Origin: Plotosus lineatus
Taxonomy: Eukaryota; Chordata; Actinopteri; Siluriformes; Plotosidae
Length of the DNA: 64,000 nucleotides
Direction of reading: 5' to 3'
Assembly (NCBI GenBank): GCA_024760905.1
Contig: CM045729.1
Coordinates: 59,007,080-59,071,079 of the forward strand
In this document: piece after piece, positions 10,293 through 21,498 of the stretch
How positions within the stretch are numbered: position 1 is the stretch's first letter
How the letters are laid out: every line of letters starts with the position of its first letter
Position numbers and translations under genes: made by a program
Notes under the pieces: model-generated
The model's input: the letters and a program-made list of their open reading frames with translations, nothing else
Database searches by the model: none
Told to the model about the DNA's origin: nothing

Positions 10293-10949
10293 AATAATAT
10301 CAACATTAATTTCAAATAAATTAAATTCAATAAATAATTTCAAATTGATAAATTTTAATGAAATTCACTCACCAAATATCAAATACAGTATCAAATATAA
10401 CCTTTAACATTCTCTATAATGCGATCTTTCTGCTTGTAAATGGTTTCGATGGTCGACGGATGGTCACTTTATATGAAGCTGATCCGAGTCTCTTTACATG
10501 AAGCTTAAAACATCCAATCAAAGCTTATAATATGTGAGGGGCTCAACAACAAAAATAGTTTACTTATTTGTGCATGAGACAAAGTGTGGGTTATACAGAC
10601 TTCCGGTCTTTCAAGTGAGCAAGGGCGCCGTTGAATACTGGTTTAGTACTCAGCCTGCACTGATGTGAATCAACAGCAGAGCCGACAGTTCTCCTTCTTT
10701 TCTGGCTTGGGGTTTTCATTCATTTTACAACTCTCTTTGCTTAACTGGGTATGCATGGTGGATTGCGCCGATCTGAGCAGATAGTTAATTTATCTCTGTG
10801 TATAAGACTTGCACCCATGCAAGTAGGCTTACGCTTCTGACCAACCATATTTGCTTAGGGTTACAAAAGTCCACAAAAACAGTGTAAACACAAAGATCAC
10901 AGAGACGACGTCCTAACACAAGGGTAACACGCTATATAACTGATATATA

Positions 10950-11167
10950 CATATGGGGTGACCCCAAAAAATGGGAACTTTTTAACAATACTATAAAACC
11001 AAGAGTGATGGAAGAAACCTTAAAACATGCCATTTAAGAATAAATGACTAACCTTTTATGACGAAGTGTTTACTTGTTCAAGGTCACTGTCTCGCAGGTC
11101 TCGCAGTGTTGCCACTTGCTCATGTCTAGCAGTACGCAATTAAAAAAAATCCCATTTTTTGGCTCAT
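10950..11167. mobile_element. Mariner-like MITE
   Basis: About 215 bp bounded by ggtgaccccaaaaaatggga on the left and tcccattttttggctcatat on the right, which are inverted relative to each other. No coding capacity. (TA)-rich sequence on both sides hides any TA duplication. Confidence 0.55.
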
Positions 11168-11173
11168 ATATAT

Positions 11174-11217
<44 letters not shown>
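11166..11217. repeat. (TA)n array
   Basis: TA run with one CACA interruption. Confidence 0.95.
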
Positions 11218-11223
<6 letters not shown>

Positions 11224-11413
11224 ATGTATATATAACTGAATTGGGAAGAAGGAGGGGCACGTTCAGTCTGTTGTTTGTAAAGAATGGACGCAGCATCATT
11301 ACATCATTGCATCATTACGTCAGCGTACTACGTAGGTATGTCTAAAGTCAAAATTTGCAATTTTTTTTTGAAAAATAAAAAACGTAAAACGGATGAGCGT
11401 AAGTTGGGGATCG

Positions 11414-11414
<1 letters not shown>

Positions 11415-11479
<65 letters not shown>
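11415..11479. repeat. (TA)n array
   Basis: Pure TA, directly abutting the SINE at 11480. Confidence 0.97.
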
Positions 11480-11481
<2 letters not shown>

Positions 11482-11690
11482 CTGTCTGTCTTCCTTTCGG
11501 CTTTTTCCCTTTTACTCGGAGTCGCTACAGCGAATCATCTGATTTGCACATTTGATTTGGCAGAGGTTTTTAGGTCGGATGCCCTTCCTGTCACAACCCT
11601 TTTAGCAAGGGACAGAAACACGCTGACGACTTTGCAGCTACTCTTTACTCTTTCAGCGATCCAGCGCCCTATACCACTAGACCACCACTG

Positions 11691-11694
<4 letters not shown>
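11480..11694 (-). mobile_element. SINE-A copy 6, RTE-like tail, embedded in (TA)n
   Basis: gtctgtctgtcttcctttcg start, body to cagctactctttactctttc, then a jump directly to the head end (cagcgatccagcgccctata, ccactagaccaccactgcc). The middle of the SINE is deleted. TA arrays of 60-80 bp flank it on both sides, so it probably inserted into one TA array. Confidence 0.75.

Positions 11695-11773
<79 letters not shown>
11693..11773. repeat. (TA)n array
   Basis: About 80 bp of TA with a single CA interruption. Confidence 0.97.
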
Positions 11774-11774
11774 A

Positions 11775-13690
11775 TTTTTATTTTAAACTTGTACTAAATA
11801 TTCCCTGTAAATAAACACTGTAATCATAGTACCCTCTCACAGCACAGTGAGATATTCAAGTGGGAGAATGCTGATTATCCTCTTGCTTATTTATGTTTTT
11901 ATGATCATGTTCTGGAGAATAGGCTGCTCCTCCTCCATATCTTTTCCTATTTCTGCTTTGCAGCTTGACCTATCTCATGATTATTCAGATAAACAAAAAA
12001 TCCAATCGTCCCTGTCTAGATTATGTCGAATAAAAATATGCAATTTGATTGTTTGCAGAAATGGATTTTGCCTGTCAAGCACTTAATTGGCTGACCCTGA
12101 TTGTTGTTTCATCACAGTGTATAATCAGGCTTTAAACCATCAACTGTTTGGAGGGCAAGAAACACCCCTTAAAACAGTACATAAATGTAACACAAAAATC
12201 ACTGTGGGAAGAGATGCGTAGATGAGTGGGACTGTGTTGCATTCATAACATGAATCTGATATCAGAGTGGCTATTATCTAGCATTACCAGCTGGCTTGTC
12301 ATGAAGTTGTTCAACACAACTAAATTGGACTCTGCTAACAACATCACCACCACCCCACCACCACCACCACCCTCCTCCACCCTCCACCCCTAAACACACA
12401 CACACACACACACCAGCTACTGCTGCAGGGATCACATTCCCATCAATTTATGAAGTCAGATGAAGGTTCTTGAGAAATCTGAAGACCGACCTGTGATCAA
12501 GTCACAAGCTTTCAGGAAACTTTTCCCTTGATTTTCCTTTTGTAAAAAATCTAGTCATAATCACATGAAATAAATTATGGTGCACTTTACATGGCCTTCT
12601 ACATTTATCTTTTATCTGCCTGGTTTTTTTTTGCCTCCTTCTTCATCATGAACCTGTCAAGTGGTGTTGTGCTCTGGAATGACTTCAATGCATATGGTTA
12701 ACAACAAAACACACTCATCAGGAATTACTATTAAAGCTTTTCATCCCTCATTTTTATCAGTCACACAAACAGTCTGCATTTAATTTCAATGCACTGAAAT
12801 AAGAGCCTGGTTCTTATTATGGGAGCTTAAGCAGCATTAGGTTCTTTCTAACACAAAAACCTCTGAAATGAAAAAGAAAAGGAGGGTCTGTTGTAAAATA
12901 TGTACTGCAGTTCTGCGTGCATTTATTAGCCAACATCTGTATAATTCTCTGATGGCAATAAAACTCATCCCTTCCTCAGTGCTGAGTGAATTTGTGAAGC
13001 AGGACTTAAATTAACACAATCTGGCTATTAGAATCACTGAGCCCAATAATTAAACAGCCCAGCACTTCCCTTAGTGCTAATAAAAATGGCTTATTGGAGA
13101 GGCTTTTTGAGTTTAGCATTTAAAATCACTTTCTTTCACATAGTCATACACATTCTGCACTAGCGAAACCTCTTTTGGAGGATAGAGATTGCCAATCATT
13201 TTACATTACTAGTAAGCATGTGTGTATTGGAAGAGAATACATGAAATTCCACTTTGTGAATTAAGTGGTCTAAATTTGGTTTGGCCTTTACTATTTAGTC
13301 TGTCAAGCCTCCACAGCAGACGCATGATAAAAGTAATAACATAACTTTATTTCTAAAATTTATTGAAATATAAACTATAATAGAAAAAGTAAATGAATAA
13401 TGTACTCTGTCAAAATGAAACCATGTCAGGTGTGCCAGGGGCTCATTTACAAATCCACAAAATATGAGTATATTATGTGAGAATTTTAGGAGTTCATAGA
13501 GCAAAGACATTGACAGCCAAGGAACTGACAGTATGACTGACGACAGATGAGATTGTTGACAGACTTGACTGATTATATACTGTATGTCTTTATTGAAGCA
13601 ATATTCTGTAATGATATTAAAGAGTTGGGAACAGTGGGTAGGTTCTCCTCAGTGAGAAGGTTTGAAAACTTGGCCAAGGGCCTATCTGTG
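11775..13690. other. Long single-copy block
   Basis: Nearly 2 kb with little repeat apart from a CCA-rich patch and a short (CA)n near 12340-12412. 12930-13110 is the most constrained-looking part, with caataattaaacagcccagc and several TTAAT/ATTA motifs. No convincing exon was found on either strand. Candidate conserved non-coding sequence. Confidence 0.35.
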
Positions 13691-13779
13691 TGTAGTCTGT
13701 TTTTTGAGTGCTTTTAGTGTTTAGAAATGGATTTCCTCGAGTACTCTGGCTCGCTCAAACAGGCTAAGGATGAGCACTT

Positions 13780-13895
13780 TAGGTCAAATGACTACTCTAA
13801 AGTTCCCGTAGGTGTGAATGTGAGTGTAAATGGTTGCGTATGTCTGTGTTAGCCCTCCATTGAACTGTAGATCTGTTCAAGTTCTGGACCAGTCT
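13780..13895 (+). mobile_element. V-SINE/Mermaid-like fragment
   Basis: Contains cccgtaggtgtgaatgtgag and tgttagccctccattgaact, the middle and distal parts of the family. Head missing. Confidence 0.6.
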
Positions 13896-13945
13896 GATTC
13901 TAAATTGTCTTAAGGGCCTGAAAAAATTTAATCCCAAGTTAAATT

Positions 13946-14496
13946 CATCTCATCTCATCTCATCTTCTTCCACTTAGTCCGGGGTCGGGTCGCGGGGGCA
14001 GCAACCTTAGCAAAGAGGTCCAGACATCCCTCTCCCGAGCCACTTCCTCCAACTCTCCCGGGGGGACACCGAGGCGGTCTCAGACAAGCCGAGAGACATA
14101 GTCCCTCCAGCGTGTTCTAGGTCGACCCCGGGGTCTCTTCCCGGTTGGACATGCCGAAACACCACACCAGGGAGGCGTCCGGGGGGCATTCTAACCAGAT
14201 GCCCGAGCCACCTCAACTGGCCCCTCTCAATGCGGAGGAGCAGCGGATCTACTCCGAGCTCTCCCCGGATGGCGGAGCTTCTCACCCTATCTCTAAGAGA
14301 GAACCCCGCCACCCGGCGAAGGAAGCTCATTTCAGCCGCTTGTATTCGTGATCTTGTTCTTTCGGTCATTACCCAAAGCTCGTGACCATAGGTGAGGGTT
14401 GGAACGTAGATCGACTGGTAAATTGAGAGCTTCGCCTTGCGGCTCAGCTCCTTTTTCACCACGACGGACCGGTACAGGCACCGCTTAACAGCAGAG
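13946..14496 (-). mobile_element. Rex3-type LINE, 3' fragment (R1)
   Basis: 5'-truncated retroposon on the minus strand, bounded by an 8-bp direct repeat gttaaatt (13938-13945 and 14497-14504). Its 3' end is the (CTCAT)n start seen on the plus strand. The minus strand encodes the C-terminus of the Rex3/RTE protein: YRSVVVKKELSRKAKLSIYQ, then LTYGHELWVMTERTRSRIQA, RRVAGFSLRDRVRSS and LRWLGHLVRMPPGRLPG. After that a frameshift scrambles the last 50 residues. No catalytic palm is present. Confidence 0.85.
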
Positions 14497-14602
14497 GTTA
14501 AATTAGTAAATATAATTGAAATTGAAATAACTATATTGATTAAATTCAAAAGTCGCATGTCCCACAGAGCTTATAATACCACTTTATAATCATAATGTTT
14601 GA

Positions 14603-14616
<14 letters not shown>

Positions 14617-14669
<53 letters not shown>

Positions 14670-14673
14670 TTTT
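14617..14673. repeat. (TA)n plus poly-T
   Basis: TA to 14651, then 22 T. Confidence 0.95.
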
Positions 14674-14731
14674 AATAATAGCACCTTTGGTTGTGATTTA
14701 ACTGACAAGTTTATATATTTATAATGCACAA

Positions 14732-15040
14732 TCATTCATTCATTTTCTGAACTGCTTAATCCTAATTAGAGTCACAGGGAGGCTGGTGCCTATCTCAGCC
14801 GACAGCAGAGTACAACCTGGACAGCTCGCCGGGCCATCGCAGGACATAAACACACTCAGAGCTATGCAGTCTACTCTTGGCAAAAGTCAGAAATGTGTTC
14901 TTTTACATAGACGGTGTGAGACATGTCTGGTTTGATAACACACTCACTGGGGGAGACAGCAATGATAAGCATTGACAGTGGGACTTGAACCCCAACCTTG
15001 GGATTGGTAATCAAGCACCTTACCACTGGGCCACCACCAT
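14732..15040 (-). mobile_element. SINE-A copy 7, (GAAT)n tail
   Basis: atcattcattcattttctga tail, body cagtctactcttggcaaaag, head cagtgggacttgaaccccaa and accactgggccaccacc. Full length but diverged. Confidence 0.8.
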
Positions 15041-15044
15041 TACT

Positions 15045-15660
15045 CAAACACTTTTGCTGTACAGCAACAATGCTACCACGGTCAAAATGACTGAAGTCAC
15101 GTTTGTCCCCATTCTGACGGTTAATGTATGCATCTCCTGAAGCTGCTGGCCGATGAAGTAATTGTGTGAATGACCCGGTTGAAAGTGATTTTAACTCATA
15201 GCTGATATGTAACAGCACAAGGAATACAAGAGCAGGCTCAGCCATGTTTTATTCCTTACTCATGCAAGTGGCATAAATTCAATTTTCAAGGATATTTAGT
15301 ATTAACTACTGAATAATTTTGTCATAAAATAATAAAATTGTGATGATGATGATGATGATGATGATGATGTTAACAGGAGCAATATGTAAGTAAACAGAGG
15401 AAAATATTTCCCGGAGTGTTCTCAACTGTCTACTTATTTCTTTCTATAAATTTCCATTTTCTGATGTGCTACCTGATCACTCTTTGTTTCTCAGCACTCC
15501 ATGGTGTCTCACACATCTTCCCATCCTATAATAATCCCTCTGCCTCCCTTTGATTTCCCTTTCTTTCTTATCCTTGACAAGTTTTTTTCTTCTCCGGTTC
15601 CTCTTTGGTACTGTGCTCTAAATCAGGTTTGTAAAGAGTGTTAGAAGACCTGCTGTGAAA
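15045..15660. other. Single-copy spacer
   Basis: Contains a (GAT)n run at 15336-15369. No coding signal that I can defend. Confidence 0.4.
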
Positions 15661-15664
15661 GAAG

Positions 15665-15704
<40 letters not shown>

Positions 15705-15732
15705 TAGAGAGGGAGAGAGAGAGAGAGAGAGA
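15665..15732. repeat. (CA)n(GA)n array
   Basis: CA to about 15681, then GA with A/G interruptions. Confidence 0.95.
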
Positions 15733-15734
15733 AT

Positions 15735-16239
15735 CACCATCCTACATTATTAATCCTGTTTGTTTGTGTGCCTCTTCCACTCATTAAATAGCCGGGCTGA
15801 GGATGAGAGCTGGAACCCTCAAGCCATTGTGTATTTTTCTCCCTACCTCCCTCCATATCTTCCCCCATCTGTCTCCCTATCTGTCTCCTTCTATCTATCC
15901 GTTTCTGTGTCCCCAATTAGGCTGCAGAGTGGAGTCCAGCAGACAGCACCTGCCTGTGAGAGTGAGCTCAGCAGATGAGAGGAAGAACTTATGACTACAC
16001 CTAATACCCAGATGGAGAGGTGGAAGAGAGGATGAGGTGAGCCCAGTTGGAACATCTGTGTATCTGGCATTAAGCTATACAAGTAAAACTCTGAATGTGT
16101 GTACGTGACACGAAAGGTCTGCATAACAAATGGAAAAATGAATTGTAACTTCCAAGTAAAAAATACATAGCAATCATTGAGGTGTTACAGAAGAGTATGA
16201 CAGAACTGCTACCTTTTTGAATGTGCCTTGACAATGTTA

Positions 16240-16270
<31 letters not shown>

Positions 16271-16480
16271 CACATTGGTTTAGTTCACATTGCTTCACAA
16301 TGATTGACTCTTTTAATGAAAAATGAAGACCATACAGAAAAACCTTCTCGCATTGTAAGCTTCATAAATGTGTTCATTAACTAAGAGACATACATCTATT
16401 ATCTAGCTTCGGACAAAATACAAAGACAGTACATCCTAAACACGTTGTCAATCATTTGCAGGACTAACAAAGCCACAACT
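15735..16480. other. Single-copy spacer
   Basis: Pyrimidine-rich around 15835-15905 and poly-A at 16246-16270. Nothing else recognised. Confidence 0.4.
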
Positions 16481-16485
16481 ATTCA

Positions 16486-16615
16486 TACCTATGGGAAATT
16501 TAGAGTAGCCAGTTTACTTAACATTCGTCTTTGGGCTGTGAAGAAACCAGAAATAAACGCCTGAAGAACCTGAAGAAACACCACGCATGTACAGACAAAC
16601 ACAAAATCCAGACCA
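16486..16615 (-). mobile_element. V-SINE half, inverted relative to its partner
   Basis: Reversed mid-to-head segment: tatgggaaatttagagtagc, gtctttgggctgtgaagaaa, accacgcatgtacagacaaa. It abuts a plus-oriented tail half at 16616. Confidence 0.5.
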
Positions 16616-16715
16616 TCCCTAAGGGCATATGTAAGTGTGAATGGTTATGTGTTATCTCTGCAATGGTGTAGTGAGCTGTTTAGGGTGTACACCGCCTTCA
16701 CCCTGTATCAACCGA
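16616..16715 (+). mobile_element. V-SINE tail half
   Basis: gtaagtgtgaatggttatgt, gagctgtttagggtgtacac and cgccttcaccctgtatcaac: the distal half of the family in plus orientation. Confidence 0.5.
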
Positions 16716-16806
16716 AACAATCTGTAGGCTTCCCACAACCCTTGTAGGATTAATTGTCTTGGCAAATGAGTCTGTTATACAAATATACTTAAATAATATG
16801 TATGTT

Positions 16807-17141
16807 AGCAGCATGGTAGCATTGTGATTAGCATGTCTTCCTGAAAGCAAGAAGGTCCTGGGTTTGGGTCCCAAACACGAAGACTACATTTCTGTTTAGA
16901 GTTTGCATGTACTTGCATGGGTTTTCTCAAAATACTTCCGTTTCCTCCTACAGTTGAAAGACATGCACATTAGGGTTAAACGAATGATCCAGATTGCCTC
17001 TAGGTGCAGTTGTGAGTGTTTGTGTGTTTGTTGGCCCTGTAATAGACTGGTAAGCTGCTCACAGTGTACCCCACCTTCAGACAGCCGGCTGAGGTAAGCT
17101 CTCGCCTATAAATGAACCATGAATGAATGAATGAATGAATG
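16807..17141 (+). mobile_element. V-SINE/Mermaid-like, full-length copy
   Basis: tRNA-like head with A box (tggtagcattgtgattagca) and B box (gggtttgggtcc). Then gagtttgcatgtacttgcat, mid part ctaggtgcagttgtgagtgt, then tagactggtaagctgctcac and a (GAAT)n tail at 17119-17141. Confidence 0.8.
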
Positions 17142-17144
17142 AAT

Positions 17145-17711
17145 ATTTATGCCAATAATTTACTTTTGTGGTGGCATTTAACATATTTAAGATCCTTTCA
17201 TTTTTTACTGATTTATCTTCCCCCACTTTCTGATCTAATTTGCACAGATTGTTTGGTTCATCATTGCTCAGTTTCCTTGACACTCTGTAATAGCTCAGCC
17301 AGATGCTACTGCCTTCTGCAATCAGGTATATGCACACGGTAATGGACCAACTTTCGCTGCTTCAAACATTTTTGGTGTTGATTTTGCATGCTTTGGATTT
17401 CTGTCTTCTGCCCTCCTTGAAGACTAAGCCTTTATTGAATACTGATTCCATATCAGATCAGGATTATTAGCCTAATTTTCACCGATCCTACCTTTGGAAA
17501 ATGTCATAGGTATGAAAGTCAAAAATTGCAATTAAAGAAATGAAATGATGTTCGCTAGGAAAAAAAAAAACATGACAAATCTTAGCTTTGCGTTATATAA
17601 AATGAAAAACAAGTCACAGAAAATTTATAAATCACAATTTTTTTTTTTTGTTGTTGTTAGACATCAGTTGACCCAAGAATCTTTTATGTGTCCTGTGATG
17701 TGCACAGTGTG
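17145..17711. other. Single-copy spacer
   Basis: AT-rich, with no recognised repeat apart from short A and T runs. Confidence 0.4.
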
Positions 17712-17713
17712 TA

Positions 17714-19432
17714 CAGTAGGCCCTTGACTATTCGCAGTTTTGCACCCACGATTTGAGTATTCGCTGATTGCTGAGCAACCGGCACGTGAGTCAAATTCAG
17801 CCAATGGCAGACCTCCTTTCTCCTGATTGGTTGAGCTCATGTCCCGAGCCATTTACCTCATTCGCGCACAAGTTGTCAATGAGCCTCTTTTTTTGTGTGT
17901 GTTTTAATTACCAGTTAAGCTCTCTGATACCACTCAACCGCTGTGCGTCTTCTCTGGCTAAGCGATGGAAAACGCTGGATGTCTCTTCTGAAGAAATAAG
18001 ACTTTCTCCTGAGAAATGACGGTTTTCTCTGAACTGTTGTATTAAAATCTTTTTCAAATATTATTCCAGTACAGTACCTAAGTTCATGTTTATGCGTGAG
18101 ATTTTATGTTCTGTAGAATGTTTAACAAATGATACCAAAAGACTAAACTTTATTACGCTTCATGTCCTTTTACATTGAACTCGGAGTGACGTCTTGGAGT
18201 GACGTCTCCAAGATGGCGCTGCCTAGAGGGCGACGTCGCAGAATTCTCAGAGTCAAATTGTTTATTTGTTCGTTTTAATTTGTTTTATTTGTTGTTTTGT
18301 TTGTTCATGTTTTGCACTATGCTCGTCTACGACCGGTCGACTCTACTACAGCTATAAGATCAGAGTATCTTCGGGCGTGTATAACTAAGCATGCTCAACT
18401 GGGCTTGTTAGCCGGTGAGCTAATATGCTATGGTAGGCAGCTCAATGCGAGCCGCACCCCAGCTGACAAGAAGCCCAGGTGGGAAGGGGCCGAACGACGA
18501 CTCCGGCGCTTGGAATTGGAGGGGATGAAGGCCGTGTAGCCGGCTGATGCAATCTCCTCGAGCCATGTTTTACAGAAACACAGTCCTGTAGATCCCTCTG
18601 CAGTGCAATCTGAGCATGAAGCTCGTCCATCTTGTTTCGCAGGGACTGAACATTTTCAAGCAGTATGGCCGGAAGTGCTAACCAAGCCTCTGAGAACTCC
18701 GCCAAAGCTTATTGCTAGCCAAGGTGCGGTTAGCATTGAGCTCCCATAGCAACTCACTATAGACGTTGTTGCGTGCTTAGTTGCCCGAAGCTGAAGCTGC
18801 TCATAGCTGTAGTAGGGTCGACCGATCATAGACGAGCATAGTGCAAAATATGAACAAACAAATAAAACAAATTAAAATGAACAAAGAAACAATTTGACTC
18901 TGAGAACTCCACGACGTTGCCCTCTAGGCAGTGCCATCTTGAAGACGTCACTCCAAGACGTCACTCCAAGTTCAATATAAAAGGACGTGAAGCGTAATAA
19001 AGTTTATCCTTTTAGTATCATTTGTTAAACATGCTACAGAACATAAAATCTCACGCACAAACATTAACGTAAGTACTGTACTGGAATAATAATTGAAAAA
19101 GTCTTTAAAACGAGTGCTTTACAACAGTATATGCTGTATAATGTTTATATTTTATCATCAATAAAAATCAGAGTAAAAATTGAAAAGTTTTTCTTAATCA
19201 TTATTATATTTGACTACATTAATACTGTATTAATGAGTAAGACTGTCTATAGAATGTGTTTAAGAAGTATATTTTAGCGCATGTAATAGACACATAGTAT
19301 TTTACTTACGGCTGCTCATTCGCTCATATGATGTGATACATGGAGTTTTACTTCCGGGTACAGAACTCGCGGATTATCTCGATTCGCGGGAGGGCTCGGA
19401 ACCGAACCCCCGCGGATGTCGAGGGCCTTCTG
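17714..19432 (-). mobile_element. Pogo/Tigger-like fold-back transposon T2
   Basis: Starts after TA as CAGTAGGCCCTTGAC (the right end of T1) and ends with gtcgagggccttctg before TA (19433-19434), so it is inverted relative to T1. Inverted arms lie at about 18045-18360 and 18790-19095. The core at 18360-18790 carries the same LINE endonuclease fragment as T1. The arm gagtgacgtctccaagatgg recurs inverted as catcttgaagacgtcactcc. No SINE insertion, so it shows the undisturbed length of about 1.72 kb. Confidence 0.7.
18442..18705 (-). pseudogene. L2-type LINE endonuclease fragment inside T2
   Basis: The minus strand reads LPAILLENVQSLRNKMDEL then HAQIALQRDLQDC, the opening of the L2-clade endonuclease. 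It is longer and cleaner than the T1 copy, with LPAILLENVQ in frame, and degrades after GSRRLHQPATRP. Carriage of the same segment in two separate transposon copies shows it was part of the element when it moved. Confidence 0.65.
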
Positions 19433-19516
19433 TATCTGTTTTTTCTGTGTTGTTTCTCTGGTGTATCTGCAGTTCGTGTTGAGTTAAACGGATATAAAGT
19501 TATGGAGTACCTAGGC

Positions 19517-19824
19517 CAGTGCTTCTCAAATATTGGGGCCCATGGTGGGTGCGGTATGAAGCCAGGGAGCGCATATGACCTTGGGGAACATGCTTTTCTG
19601 GAATAGTGTACAAGAATTAAGTGTAATTGCACCTCCACTCCAGTACTTGGCAGTAGCGCCCTCATTGTCGCGCTATGGTGTAGCGTTTTTTTTCGCACAA
19701 GCAAATGATATGAAGCGCAGTAAACAACCCCTCAAGAAACAATACTGAAAATTTTCTAAGAGGAAAAAAGAGAACGGTGGATATTAAGACATAAGTAAGT
19801 TGAATGAGTTTAAATAAGGATGTA

Positions 19825-19861
<37 letters not shown>

Positions 19862-20129
19862 TCATGTCCATTGGTGCACTTTAAATATTTTCTGTTACAG
19901 ATTAAAAAACAATGTTAATGAAGTTTTTCTTTATTGCAAGTTGAACTATATTTCTTTTTTTGTTTGTTTGTTTGTTTTTAATACTAATAAAGATACAATG
20001 TTATGCAGAGGTGTACTAATAACAATTTTATAGGAAATGCTATGTATAGTCACTCATAGGGTGGTGGGGGCGTGAAATGTTTTTTTTTCTATGTAGATGG
20101 GCGCCACAGAAAATAATTGAGAAGCATTG
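19517..20129. mobile_element. hAT-like non-autonomous element
   Basis: Left end CAGTGCTTCTCAAATATTGG and right end AATAATTGAGAAGCATTG are inverted; CAGTG...TCTCAA termini are typical of hAT/Charlie-type elements. An 8-bp duplication with one mismatch flanks it: acctaggc (19509-19516) and gcctaggc (20130-20137). It is 613 bp long, with a (TTA)n run at 19829-19861 and no transposase frame. Confidence 0.75.
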
Positions 20130-20257
20130 GCCTAGGCATATGTATGGTATGTAACATATCCTTTTGTAACCATTTTATTGGAGTGGCGTTTCGTTCTTAC
20201 ATGCAAGTTTGCTGCGGAGTAACTGCCAATTTATCAGTTTGTCACTTTCTAGCTGGT

Positions 20258-20346
20258 TTGGATTAATGTAATTGGGCTCCTGAGTGATACATCGACAAGA
20301 TTAGAGATTGCAAGTTTGAATCCGGTTTAATGCTACAGTTGGGAGT
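20258..20346 (+). mobile_element. tRNA-derived SINE-C, head part
   Basis: ggctcctgagtgatacatcg and caagtttgaatccgg look like a tRNA-like A/B-box head of a fish SINE. Its body resumes at 20683 after the inserted SINE-A copy 8. Identification is from memory of a similar family. Confidence 0.45.
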
Positions 20347-20682
20347 TCATTCAGTCATCTTGTGAACCGATTAATCCTAATTAGGGTCACAGGGAGGCTG
20401 GTTGCCCATCTCAGCCAACTGGGCAAGGGCAGCATACACCCTGGACAGCTTGCCAGGCCATGGCACGACAGAAGCACGCTGACGGCTATTCAGCTACTCT
20501 TAAAAGATGTCAACAATGGTTCTTTTACATGCCACTCACAATAGACAGTGAAAGACATGGCCAGCCTTTGATAACCCATTTAGCTCTACTGGGGGGACAG
20601 AAGTAACAACCGTTGACAGTGGGGCTTGAACCCCCAACCTCAGAATCGGTAATCCAGCACCTTACCACCAGGCCACCACTGT
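20347..20682 (-). mobile_element. SINE-A copy 8, (GAAT)n tail
   Basis: cattcagtcatcttgtgaac tail (one unit left), full body (gaagcacgctgacggctatt, atttagctctactgggggga) and complete head (ttgaacccccaacctcagaa; caccaggccaccactg). Confidence 0.8.
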
Positions 20683-21055
20683 CACGGCCAGGACTACATG
20701 GAAGCTGACCGAGCTCTCACGGGAGGAAGGAATGGCATGCGCGTAGTTCCCTGTCACTTACTGTCAATCACGGTGATCACCAGCCAGACATTCCTGGGTG
20801 TCTGTCAGCTCATTCGTACGAAAGGGCGGATAGCGCTTTCCCTATGGGTGTGTTAAACCAGTCCAATTATATGCATGCGCCATAGTTCGAAAAAATAACT
20901 GGTGGGTGGCTAGCATTTAATGTCGTGGAGGGGGCATGTGCATGCTTTCACCACTCCCTTGTTGATGGTGGGCGTGTGATATGAAGGCCATACCTGATGG
21001 GTGGGAATTGGATCTTAATTAGTGAGAAAATGGGGCAAAATAAAAACAAAATAGA
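20683..21055 (+). mobile_element. tRNA-derived SINE-C, body
   Basis: GC-richer than its neighbours: aagctgaccgagctctcacg, gggcggatagcgctttccct, tcgaaaaaataactggtggg, ggtgggcgtgtgatatgaag, then an A-rich tail (gcaaaataaaaacaaaatag). Together with 20258-20346 this forms one SINE split by SINE-A copy 8. Confidence 0.45.
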
Positions 21056-21419
21056 AAGAATGAAACAGTTGTAAAAATGGTTGAATTAAATTGTGATCAT
21101 AGTTTGCTTTGTCAAAACAAATCTATCATTTTTGCTTTCTGTCTTTACATAAACTGTAAAATAAGTCAAGACTTTACTCATAATTTTAATAGGCATATTG
21201 GATGTCTGGAAAATTTGTTCTAAAAATGTAAATGTGTTACTTTAGACCAAGTCAAACATTTTATTGTCTGCAATGGCAGAAATTTTTAAATGATTGATGG
21301 AAATTAGTTTTGCATTGACAGGACCCCAGTGGTTCTTAAGTTTAATATAAATCCATCAAGACATTGACGAGACGTGCCTCATAAGATGTTTGGCAGCTAC
21401 ACCAGGAATTGATTCAAGG
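21056..21419. other. Single-copy spacer
   Basis: AT-rich, nothing recognised. Confidence 0.4.
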
Positions 21420-21420
21420 G

Positions 21421-21496
<76 letters not shown>
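21420..21496. repeat. poly-A plus (TA)n
   Basis: About 42 A, then TA to 21496, directly abutting the Rex3 piece. Confidence 0.97.

Positions 21497-21498
<2 letters not shown>

Larger units (their letters stand above)
9999..11412 (+). mobile_element. Tigger-like transposon, third family (P3)
   Basis: Left end tatagacgctccccgacttacat and right end gcgtaagttggggatcgtatg form imperfect inverted repeats. CAGACGCTCCCCGACTTACG-like termini are known from Tigger-type elements in vertebrates. The element is about 1.4 kb with no transposase frame. It contains SINE-A copy 5 (10051-10292) and a mariner-like MITE (about 10950-11167). Both ends lie beside (TA)n. The interior at 10560-10920 has nothing I recognise. 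Confidence 0.5.

Noticed and set aside
11847..12086. 79-codon frame with a hydrophobic start (possible membrane segment)
   Set aside because: No family resemblance or gene context; likely chance in AT-rich DNA.
20258..20346. Possible functional tRNA gene
   Set aside because: Only A/B-box-like fragments, no cloverleaf I could fold; fits a SINE head.
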